NCBI GenBank assembly: GCA_025456145.1 | Contig: JALOLD010000017.1 | Span: forward strand, 1 to 64,000 | Length of the DNA: 64,000 bases | Direction: 5' to 3' | Source of the DNA: Thermoanaerobaculales bacterium | GTDB lineage: Bacteria > Acidobacteriota > Thermoanaerobaculia > Thermoanaerobaculales > Sulfomarinibacteraceae | Shown: one piece after another, positions 40,638-47,265 of the stretch | Layout of the letters: every line of letters begins with the position of its first letter | Numbering within the stretch: position 1 is the stretch's first letter | Translations under genes and position numbers: made by a program | Notes under the pieces: generated by a model | Seen by the model: only the letters and a program-made list of their open reading frames with translations | Database searches by the model: none | Told to the model about the DNA's origin: nothing

Positions 40638-40793
40638 GGGGGATCCCTCGACTCGCTACGCTCGCTCGGGATGACGGTTCTTCGAGGCTTCGCTCGCTCG
40701 GGATGACGGATCTTCCGGGCTGCGCTCGCTCCCAACACCGTCATCCCGAGCGAGCGACGGCCCGCAGGGCCGGCGCGAGCCGAGGGATCCCCC
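40638..40793. repeat. Intergenic element 4: REP-like GGGATGACGG word, two direct and one inverted copy
   Basis: The 18-base word GCTCGCTCGGGATGACGG occurs at 40660-40677 and 40692-40709, and in inverse at 40738-40755. Outer arms 40638-40650 and 40781-40793 (GGGGGATCCCTCG and its complement) are a perfect 13-bp inverted repeat. No gene is seen in the 461-base gap 40462-40922. The order of arms suggests a folded, REP-type mobile or 3'-end element. Confidence 0.75.
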
Positions 40794-40922
40794 GCGGGTC
40801 TGGTGGGCCCTGCGGGCCTGCGCTCGCCCGGTGGAGCGAATGCAGGCCGCGGGTGCCGAAGCGAAAGGCCCGGCGCGAGCCGGGCCTTGTCGGGTCGGCG
40901 GATCCCGTCCGACGAGTCGCCG

Positions 40923-43007
40923 CTACTCGTCCTCGTCGACGTCCTCGCGGCTCGCGGCGGCGATGATCTTCTCCTGGAACTGCTTGGGTACCTCGGCGTA
41001 GTGGCTGAACTCCATGTGGAAGTCGCCGCGGCCGCCGGTGATCGAGCGCAGGGTCGGCGCGTAGGTCAAAAGCTCGGCGAGCGGCGCCTGCGCCTTGACG
41101 GTGGTCATCCCGTCCTCGGAGTCCATCCCCTGAACCCGGCCGCGCCGCGAGTTGAGGTCGCCCATGACGTCGCCCATCGCCTCCTCGGGGGTGTAGACCT
41201 CGATCTGCATGATCGGCTCGAGGAGGGTCGGCCGCGAGCGCGCGGCGCAGTCCTTGAAGGCCTTGCGGCCGGCGATCTTGAAGGCCATCTCCGAGGAGTC
41301 GACCGTGTGCTCCTTGCCGTCGAGCAGGGTGATCTTGAAGTCGACCATCGGGTAGCCGGCGAGAACGCCGCGCTCGGCGGCCTCCTGGATGCCCTTGTCG
41401 ACCGCCGGGCGGTAGCCCTGGGAGATCGAGCCGCCGAAGATCTTGTCGACGAACTCGTAGCCCTGGCCGGGGTTGGGCTCCATCCGGATCTTGCACTCGG
41501 CGAACTGGCCCGAGCCGCCGGTCTGCTTCTTGTGCCGGGTGGTCGACTCGGCGGTGCCGGTGACGGTCTCGCGGTAGGGGACCTTCGGCTGGTGGAGCAT
41601 GACGTCGACCTTGTAGCGCTTCTTGAGCCGGCCGACGATGACCTCGACGTGGAGCTGGCCGGTCCCCGAGATCAGCATCTCCTTGGTCTGCGGGTCGCGG
41701 CCGACGCTGATCGTCGGGTCCTCGTCGCGGATCTTGGCGAGGGCGGCGGCGAGCTTGTCCTCGTCGCCCTTCGAGGCGGGCTCGAGGGCGAAGCTGATCG
41801 AGGGCTCGGGGATCGGCACCGGCGCGACGACGATGTCGTGCTTGGCGGCGCACAGGGTGTCGCCGGTGTGGGTGTCCTTGAGCTTGGGCACCGCGGCGAT
41901 GTCGCCCGCGGCGACCGAGGCGACGTGCTCGAGGTCCTTGCCCTGGATGACCGACAGCGCGCCGAGCCGCTCGTTGGAGCGACGGACCGGGTTGGTGACG
42001 TTGGCGTCGGTGGCGACGCCGCCCGAGACCACCCGCATCAGCGTGATCCGACCGGTGTAGGGGTCGGAGATCGTCTTGAAGACATAGGCCACGAACGGGC
42101 CGTCGGCCGAGGCGGTGAGCTCGGTCTCCTGGCCGTCGACGATCGCCCCGAACGGCCGCCAGTCGGGCGCGGGCACCAGGTCGACGAGGGCGTCCATGAG
42201 CGGCTGGACGCCGATGTTGCGGCCACCGGAGAGGGCGAAGACCGGGACCAGGGCGCGCGCGGCGACCGCCTTCTTGAGGCCGGCGACAAAGCTGGCGGCG
42301 TCGAGCTCGCCGCTCTCGAGATAGCTCTCCATGAGCGCCTCGTCCTGCTCGGCCACCATCTCCATCAGCGCCTCGCGGGCGGCCGCCACCTCGTCGGCGA
42401 GCTCGGCCGGGACCTCGACCTCGGTGGCCTTGCCGCTCTCGTCGTTGGGCCAGGTGAAGGCCTTGCCCGAGATCAGGTCGACGACGCCGGAGAACTTCGA
42501 CTCCTCGCCGATCGGCAGCTGCACCGGCGTGACCTCGCGGCCGTACTTCTTCTGCAGGCTCTCGACGGTGCGCCCGAACGACGCCCGGTCGCGGTCCATC
42601 AGGTTGACGCCGAGCAGCACCGGCAGCCGGTTGGCCGCCGCCGCCTTCCACAGCTTGTCGGTCTGGACCTCGGCGCCCGCGACCGCCGAGACGAGCAGCA
42701 GCGCGGCGTCGGCGACCCGCAGCCCCTGCAGCGCGTCGGTGGTGTAGATCGAGTAGCCCGGGGTGTCGACGAGGTTGATCTTGACGCCCCGGTGGGCGAG
42801 GTGCGCGACCGCGGTGTTGATCGTGATCTTGCGCTCGTGCTCGTCCTCGTCGAAGTCGGTGACGGTGTTGCCGTCGTCGACCTTGAGCAGCCGGTTGACG
42901 ACGCCGCCGTCGAAGAGCATCGCGGCGACCAGCGAGGTCTTGCCGGTGTCGGAGTGGCCGGTGACGGCCACATTGCGGATCGATTCTGTCGGGAAGGTCG
43001 TGCTCAT
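40923..43007 (-). CDS. EF-G-like translational GTPase (EF-G paralogue, type 2)
   Basis: A 694-residue protein with all five EF-G domains. The P-loop is GHSDTGKTSL, G2 is near ERKITINTA, and G3 is VDTPGY. The usual NKxD motif is replaced by VNLMDRDR (Lys to Leu), and the P-loop lacks the GHIDAGKTT form of housekeeping EF-G. Domain IV (GGSGQFAECKIRMEPNP) and domain V (RRGRVQGMD) are intact. It groups with the EF-G2/FusA2 type, whose role in translocation or recycling is unclear. It is third in an rpsT-purC-EF-G operon. GGAGGAGC precedes the ATG. Confidence 0.85.
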   Translation of the reverse strand: MSTTFPTESIRNVAVTGHSDTGKTSLVAAMLFDGGVVNRLLKVDDGNTVTDFDEDEHERKITINTAVAHLAHRGVKINLVDTPGYSIYTTDALQGLRVADAALLLVSAVAGAEVQTDKLWKAAAANRLPVLLGVNLMDRDRASFGRTVESLQKKYGREVTPVQLPIGEESKFSGVVDLISGKAFTWPNDESGKATEVEVPAELADEVAAAREALMEMVAEQDEALMESYLESGELDAASFVAGLKKAVAARALVPVFALSGGRNIGVQPLMDALVDLVPAPDWRPFGAIVDGQETELTASADGPFVAYVFKTISDPYTGRITLMRVVSGGVATDANVTNPVRRSNERLGALSVIQGKDLEHVASVAAGDIAAVPKLKDTHTGDTLCAAKHDIVVAPVPIPEPSISFALEPASKGDEDKLAAALAKIRDEDPTISVGRDPQTKEMLISGTGQLHVEVIVGRLKKRYKVDVMLHQPKVPYRETVTGTAESTTRHKKQTGGSGQFAECKIRMEPNPGQGYEFVDKIFGGSISQGYRPAVDKGIQEAAERGVLAGYPMVDFKITLLDGKEHTVDSSEMAFKIAGRKAFKDCAARSRPTLLEPIMQIEVYTPEEAMGDVMGDLNSRRGRVQGMDSEDGMTTVKAQAPLAELLTYAPTLRSITGGRGDFHMEFSHYAEVPKQFQEKIIAAASREDVDEDE

Positions 43008-43035
43008 CGATGCTCCTCCGGTCGGAAGCTGGATT

Positions 43036-43944
43036 TCAGTCGGGGGTCTCTCCGAGGTCGATCTCGGCGCCGGTCAGCAGACGGAAGGCCTCACTGTAGC
43101 GCTCGAGGGTGCCCTCGACCACCTCGTCGGGCAGGGTCGGGGCGGGCGGCTCCTTGTCCCAGCCGCTGGCGATCAGCCAGTCGCGGACGAACTGCTTGTC
43201 GAAGGAGGGCTGGGCGCCGCCGGGCCGGTACTGGTCGGCCGGCCAGAAGCGCGACGAGTCGGGGGTCAGCGCCTCGTCCATCCAGACGACCACCCCGTCG
43301 TCGGACAGGCCGAACTCGAACTTGGTGTCGGCGATGATGATGCCCCGGTCGAGGGCGTGGTCGACGGCGCTCGTGTAGATCCGGAGCGTCAGGTCGCGCA
43401 GGGTCTCGGCGAGCTCGCCGCCGACGATCCCGACCATCCGGTCGAACGAGATGTTCTCGTCGTGACCCTCCGCCTCCTTGGTGGCCGGGGTGAAGATCGG
43501 CGCCGGCAGCCGGTCCGACTCGACGAGGCCGGGCGGCAGCCCGATCCCGCACACCCGACCCGACTCGCGGTACTCCTTCCAGCCCGAGCCGCTGAGGAAG
43601 CCGCGCGCGACGCACTCGATCGGGATCGGCTTCAGACGCCGAGCGAGAACGCTCCGTCCGGCGAGCTCGGGATGGTTGCAGTAGGGCGCGGGGAAGTCGA
43701 CCAGCTCGGTCGCCAGGAGGTGGTTCGGCACCAGGGACGCGAAGCGGTGGAACCAGAACGACGACAGCCTCGTCAGGATGACGCCGCGGCCCGGGATCCC
43801 CGGCGACAGCACACAGTCGAACGCGCTGATCCGGTCGGTGGCGACCAGGACCAGCGCGTCGGCGTGGGCGTAGATGTCCCGGACCTTGCCGCGGCTCACC
43901 AGCTCACCCTCGGGGATCGCGGTGGTGAGCAGCGCGCCCTTCAT
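43036..43944 (-). CDS. purC: Phosphoribosylaminoimidazole-succinocarboxamide synthase
   Basis: A 302-residue SAICAR synthetase of the long, yeast/actinobacterial-type form. Motifs RGKVRDIY, LVLVATDRISAFD, PNHLLATELVDFP, CVARGFLSGSGWKEY and DTKFEFGL are clear. It converts CAIR and aspartate to SAICAR with ATP in purine synthesis. The ATG at 43944 is one base beyond the rpsT stop codon, implying coupling. A TTG at 43965 is a less likely start. EF-G-like follows after 28 bases. Confidence 0.93.
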   Translation of the reverse strand: MKGALLTTAIPEGELVSRGKVRDIYAHADALVLVATDRISAFDCVLSPGIPGRGVILTRLSSFWFHRFASLVPNHLLATELVDFPAPYCNHPELAGRSVLARRLKPIPIECVARGFLSGSGWKEYRESGRVCGIGLPPGLVESDRLPAPIFTPATKEAEGHDENISFDRMVGIVGGELAETLRDLTLRIYTSAVDHALDRGIIIADTKFEFGLSDDGVVVWMDEALTPDSSRFWPADQYRPGGAQPSFDKQFVRDWLIASGWDKEPPAPTLPDEVVEGTLERYSEAFRLLTGAEIDLGETPD

Positions 43945-43945
43945 C

Positions 43946-44233
43946 TCAGTTTTCCCCACCCGCAATCACCGCCATCGCCTGGCGGGCCATCCGCGACTTG
44001 TAGCGCGAGGCGGTGTTGCGGTGCAGCACGCCCTTGCGCCAGCCGACGTCGATGACCGAGATGGTCTGCGGCAGCAGCTCCTTGACCTTGACCGCGTCGC
44101 CGTCGGCGATCGCGATCCGCATGAGCCGCATCTGGCGGCGCACCCGGGAGCGCACCGAACGGTTGCGCATCCGGCGCTCGAGCGACTGGCGGTGGCGCTT
44201 GCGCGCCTGCTTCTTGGTACCCTTGATCTTCAT
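43946..44233 (-). CDS. rpsT: 30S ribosomal protein S20
   Basis: A 95-residue basic protein. MKIKGTKKQARKRHRQSLERR, RNRSVRSRVRRQMRLMR and the C-terminal GVLHRNTASRYKSRMARQAM are characteristic of S20 (KKGIIHKNKAARKKSRL in E. coli). It binds 16S rRNA. GAGGAGTGG precedes the ATG. It heads the rpsT-purC-EF-G operon. Confidence 0.95.
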   Translation of the reverse strand: MKIKGTKKQARKRHRQSLERRMRNRSVRSRVRRQMRLMRIAIADGDAVKVKELLPQTISVIDVGWRKGVLHRNTASRYKSRMARQAMAVIAGGEN

Positions 44234-44323
44234 TCGTCCACTCCTCGGCTGCGGCGCCGCGGTCTGCGGCGTCGGGTCGCATATGATAGCGAAAGAAAAC
44301 CGTTTCGGCTAGTGCACCCTCCG

Positions 44324-44362
44324 CCGACCCGGCCCGCATCTCAGCGAAGCGGGCCGGGTCGG
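44324..44362 (-). terminator. Hairpin after the trmH-pal-cpoB genes
   Basis: A perfect 14-bp stem (44324-44337 with 44349-44362) has an 11-base loop. It lies 36 bases after the cpoB stop codon. No T run is present. Confidence 0.65.
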
Positions 44363-44397
44363 TGGGGATCGGGGTGGGTTTCGGCGCTCGGCGCCGG

Positions 44398-45237
44398 CTA
44401 TCGGATCGTCAGCCCGAGCGAGCGCAGCCGCTCGCGCGCCAGGTCCGCCTCGCGGGTCCCCGGGTACTCGTAGACCACGTATTGGAGGTGGACCACCCCC
44501 TGGGCCTGGTCGCCCATCTTGAGGTAGAGCAGCCCCTTCTTGAGCTGGGCCGCGGCGGCCTTGTCCGAGGTCGGGTATTCCTCGAGCACCCGGGTGAAGA
44601 CCTCGAGGGCGCGCTCGGGCTCGCCCTGCGCGTCGTGGCACTCGCCGATCCAGTAGAGCGCGTTGTCGGTCAGCTCGGTCGAGGGCCAGCGGTCCATGTA
44701 GTCGCGGAAGCCCTGGGAGGCGAGGTCGTAGTTGCCCCTCATGTAGTCCTCGTAGGCCGAGCGGTAGAGCTCCTCGGGGGTCGAGGCGGCGGGGGCGGGG
44801 ACCGCCTCCGCTTCGGGGCCGGCGGCGCCACCGGCCGCGGCTCCGCCCGCGGCGGAATCGGCGGCCGCGCTGACCGGCGGCAGCGTCGCCCCGGTCGCCA
44901 TCCGCGGCCTGGTCGCGGCGAGCTCCTGGGAGATGTCCTGGAGCTGCCGCGTCGTCAGCTCGAGGCTCGCGTGGAGACCCTCGATCTCCTCCTGGAGCCG
45001 CCGCAGCTCGGCGGCGAGATCGGCGTTCGAGCGCATCGTCTGGGCGCTCATCTCCTGGAGCCGCGACTCCATGGTCTGGAGGTCGTGCTTGTCGAGGCTC
45101 TCGGCGCGCGCCTGCTGGACCTCGCGCTGGACGTCGGTGATCTCACGGTGCAGCAGGGCCATGTCGTCGGTGCCGGTCGAGCAGGCCGCGAGCGGCGCCA
45201 GCACCAACACCAGGGCTGCCAGGGGGCGGGCTGACAT
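44398..45237 (-). CDS. CpoB/YbgF-type Tol-Pal associated lipoprotein with coiled coil and TPRs
   Basis: A 279-residue lipoprotein from ATG 45237 (GGAGG at 7 bases); ATG 45258, which overlaps the pal stop codon, is the alternative. The lipobox LAAC gives an acylated Cys. Residues about 28-105 form a coiled coil (heptads of Leu/Gln/Glu). An Ala/Pro linker follows. From about 160 TPR-like YbgF repeats appear (YRSAYEDYMRGNYDLASQGFRDYMDRWP, quoted in part). CpoB coordinates peptidoglycan synthesis with Tol-Pal constriction. It is third in the trmH-pal-cpoB run. Confidence 0.85.
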   Translation of the reverse strand: MSARPLAALVLVLAPLAACSTGTDDMALLHREITDVQREVQQARAESLDKHDLQTMESRLQEMSAQTMRSNADLAAELRRLQEEIEGLHASLELTTRQLQDISQELAATRPRMATGATLPPVSAAADSAAGGAAAGGAAGPEAEAVPAPAASTPEELYRSAYEDYMRGNYDLASQGFRDYMDRWPSTELTDNALYWIGECHDAQGEPERALEVFTRVLEEYPTSDKAAAAQLKKGLLYLKMGDQAQGVVHLQYVVYEYPGTREADLARERLRSLGLTIR

Positions 45238-45254
45238 CAGAGCCTCCACGGGTC

Positions 45255-45830
45255 TCATCGGGCGGTGATCACGAAGTGGGAGCGCCGGTTGAGGCGCCAG
45301 GCCTCCTCGCCGTTGCCGAGGGCGAACGGCCGCTCCTCGCCGTAGGAGATCGTCCGGATCCGGTCGCCGCCGACGCCGAGGGCCATCAGGTAGTCGCGGA
45401 CCGCGTTGGCGCGGCGGTCGCCGAGGGCGAGGTTGTACTCGCGGGTGTTGCGCTCGTCGCAGTGGCCCTCGACGAGGATCAGCACCGTCGGGTACTGGAG
45501 GAGCCAGCTCGAGTTCTTGGCCAGGGCGCCGCGCGCCTCCGGCGTCAGCTCGTACTGGTCGGTGTCGAAGAAGACGTCCTCGAGGTAGCCGCGCTGATTG
45601 AGGATGACGAGGTCGTCGGGCAGCTCGGAGCTGACCTGCTCGGTCGACAGGGTCTCGGTCACCGGCTCGCCGACGCTCTCCTCGATCACGGACTGGTCGA
45701 CCGCCGGGGTCGGCTCAGGGGTCGGCGCCGGGGGCGGCGCCTCGGCCTTCGAGCCGCCCGAGCAGGCCACCAGCGACAGCGCGAGGACGAGCGCCAGTCC
45801 ACCGATCAGTGGTCGGATGTCGATCTTCAT
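45255..45830 (-). CDS. pal: Peptidoglycan-associated lipoprotein Pal
   Basis: A 191-residue lipoprotein from ATG 45830 (GGAGGCGACC upstream). The lipobox LVAC lies at residue about 23. The OmpA-type domain contains VEGHCDERNTREYNLALGDRRANAV, the meso-DAP binding loop. It anchors the outer membrane to the cell wall as part of Tol-Pal. Its stop codon overlaps an ATG of cpoB (ATGA). TolB and TolQRA are not in this window. Confidence 0.92.
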   Translation of the reverse strand: MKIDIRPLIGGLALVLALSLVACSGGSKAEAPPPAPTPEPTPAVDQSVIEESVGEPVTETLSTEQVSSELPDDLVILNQRGYLEDVFFDTDQYELTPEARGALAKNSSWLLQYPTVLILVEGHCDERNTREYNLALGDRRANAVRDYLMALGVGGDRIRTISYGEERPFALGNGEEAWRLNRRSHFVITAR

Positions 45831-45917
45831 GGTCGCCTCCTTGGTCGCCTCACTGTAGCCCGAAACCCGGGCGAGGTCCACTGCCCGGACCCGCCGCGTC
45901 GTCGGGTGTGACTCGGC

Positions 45918-46520
45918 TCACCCGGCGGGGTTCCCCGGTCCCTGTTGGGCCTCGCCGACGAGACCGCCGGTGGGCCGGTCGAGCCGGCCGGCGCGGTGGA
46001 GCTTGCCGAGGTAGTCGTACACCACGAGCGAGCCCGCCACCGCCAGGTTGAGGCTCGGGACGAGGCCCCACTGGGGGATCTCGACGATCAGCTTCGAGAC
46101 CGCGAGCAGCTCGGCCGGGAGTCCCCCGCGCTCGGCGCCGAGCAGGAAGCACGGCCGCTCCGGATAGCAGGCGTCAAACAGGCCGACCGCCCCCGCGGCG
46201 AGCTCGACCGAGACCGGCGTGAAGCGCCGCCGCTCGAGATGCTCGAGCAGGACGGCGGGCTCGGCGGGAAGCTGGACGATCTCGGTGAAGAGCTCGGCGG
46301 TGCACGCCGCCTCGACGTTCCAGTCGCGGTCCCCGAGCAGGATGACCTCGGCCGCGGCGACGGCGTGGGCGGTCCGCACGAGGCTGCCGACGTTGTGCTC
46401 CTTGGTGATGTCCCAGGCGGCGATGGCGAAGGGGCGCAAACCGCGCCGGTACTCCTCGCGTCGTCGCGACCGCCGGTCGGCGCGTCGCCTCCGGACGAGC
46501 TCGTGCTTGGCCTGGCTCAT
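45918..46520 (-). CDS. TrmH/SpoU-family RNA methyltransferase
   Basis: A 200-residue SPOUT enzyme. Family motifs are NVGSLVRTAHA, FLLGAERGGLP and VPSLNLAVAGSLVVYDYL. It transfers methyl groups to ribose in tRNA or rRNA; the target is not clear. The N-terminal 30 residues are strongly basic (RRRRADRRSRRREEYRR). A -10-like TAGATT (46527-46532, minus strand) lies 6 bases before the ATG, so the gene has its own, leaderless promoter, separate from the RNA upstream. Confidence 0.88.
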   Translation of the reverse strand: MSQAKHELVRRRRADRRSRRREEYRRGLRPFAIAAWDITKEHNVGSLVRTAHAVAAAEVILLGDRDWNVEAACTAELFTEIVQLPAEPAVLLEHLERRRFTPVSVELAAGAVGLFDACYPERPCFLLGAERGGLPAELLAVSKLIVEIPQWGLVPSLNLAVAGSLVVYDYLGKLHRAGRLDRPTGGLVGEAQQGPGNPAG

Positions 46521-46575
46521 GGAGGGAATCTACCACCGCAGCGCGCTGGACCGGGCCCCGGTCGTGCGGGGGGCG

Positions 46576-46690
46576 GACAAACGAAATCCCGCGGACGCGG
46601 GATTTCGTGGCGGCGGGTGTGCCCGCCCGGACCTTTGCAGTTGGTCACGCGGCTGTGAGGTCCGTTCGACACCCGCGGTCCCTGAGGACA
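46576..46690 (-). ncRNA. Candidate structured small RNA
   Basis: Between cytidine deaminase and trmH a promoter and a terminator frame about 115 bases without a reading frame. The RNA folds: 46613-46620 pairs with 46669-46676 (GCGGGTGT/ACACCCGC), and 46629-46634 pairs with 46658-46663 (GGACCT/AGGTCC), closing a 23-base loop. The 3' end is a 12-bp hairpin (46581-46592 with 46597-46608) followed by TTTG on the minus strand. It matches no RNA family I recognise; SRP, 6S and tRNA consensus elements are absent. It could also be an attenuator leader of trmH. Confidence 0.45.
46581..46608 (-). terminator. Terminator of the candidate small RNA / cdd transcript
   Basis: A 12-bp perfect stem has a 4-base loop. 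On the minus strand it is followed by TTTGTC. Confidence 0.65.
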
Positions 46691-46695
46691 CCTCA

Positions 46696-46725
46696 AATAT
46701 GGGGGCGACGGTCGCGGCTTGTCAA
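46696..46725 (-). promoter_or_regulatory. Sigma-70-like promoter for the candidate small RNA
   Basis: A perfect TTGACA (46720-46725, minus strand), an 18-base spacer and CATATT (46696-46701) are seen. The -35 overlaps the stop codon of the cytidine deaminase gene. It is the best -35 box I found in the window. Confidence 0.6.
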
Positions 46726-47129
46726 GGGCGCGGTTCGAGGGCGGACGGCAGGAAGGCGGCGGGGAGGAGCTCGCCGACCGTCGTGGTCCGCCACTCACCT
46801 CCCACATTGGCCAGGATCACCGGGAAGTCGCCGAACTCGGCCAGGACCTGGCGGCAGGCGCCGCAGGGGGTGGCCGGGGGGTGGGAGGCGGTGACCACGG
46901 CGATCGCCGAGAAGGTCCGGCACCCCGCCGCCACCGCGGCGGCCACGGCGCTCCGCTCCGCGCAGATGCTCAAACCGTACGAGGCGTTCTCGACGTTGCA
47001 CCCGGCGAAGACCCGCCCGTCGGCGGTAAGCACCGCGGCGCCGACCAGATAGCCCGAGTACGGCGCATGCGCCCGCTCTCGGACGGCGGTCGCTTCGGCG
47101 ATGAGCATGTCGAGCTGGTCCTGGTTCAT
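46722..47129 (-). CDS. cdd: Cytidine deaminase
   Basis: A 135-residue homotetrameric-type enzyme. Zinc and catalytic residues are in CAERSA (Cys, Glu) and PCGACRQVLAEF (two Cys), with FAGCNVENASYGL preceding. It converts cytidine and deoxycytidine to uridine forms in nucleoside salvage. ATG 47129 is chosen because MNQDQLDMLIAEA is a normal family start, and because TATGAT (47136-47141, minus strand) lies 6 bases upstream, a leaderless arrangement; the longer frame upstream has no domain. Confidence 0.92.
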   Translation of the reverse strand: MNQDQLDMLIAEATAVRERAHAPYSGYLVGAAVLTADGRVFAGCNVENASYGLSICAERSAVAAAVAAGCRTFSAIAVVTASHPPATPCGACRQVLAEFGDFPVILANVGGEWRTTTVGELLPAAFLPSALEPRP

Positions 47130-47208
47130 GTCCACATCATATCCGGATCGCGGAGATCCCCTCCTTGGGGGTCCCGGCGGGCTCAGCCAGCTCTTCATCG
47201 CGCCACAT

Positions 47209-47236
47209 CAAAGAAAACGGCCGCCGGAGCGGCCGT
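47209..47236 (-). terminator. Rho-independent terminator of the FecR/Trp-rich gene
   Basis: An 8-bp stem (47217-47224 with 47229-47236) has a 4-base loop and is followed on the minus strand by TTTTCTTT. It lies 30 bases after the stop codon at 47266. Confidence 0.85.
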
Positions 47237-47265
47237 CGCGACGTCATGGAACCGTTCCGCGGTCG

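Noticed and set aside
46613-46680. Possible tRNA-His (CTGTGAG with GTG anticodon and GTTCGAC in the plus strand)
   Set aside because: No five-base T stem or anticodon stem can be formed, the acceptor-like arms do not sit at tRNA distances, and the minus strand has the better promoter and terminator.
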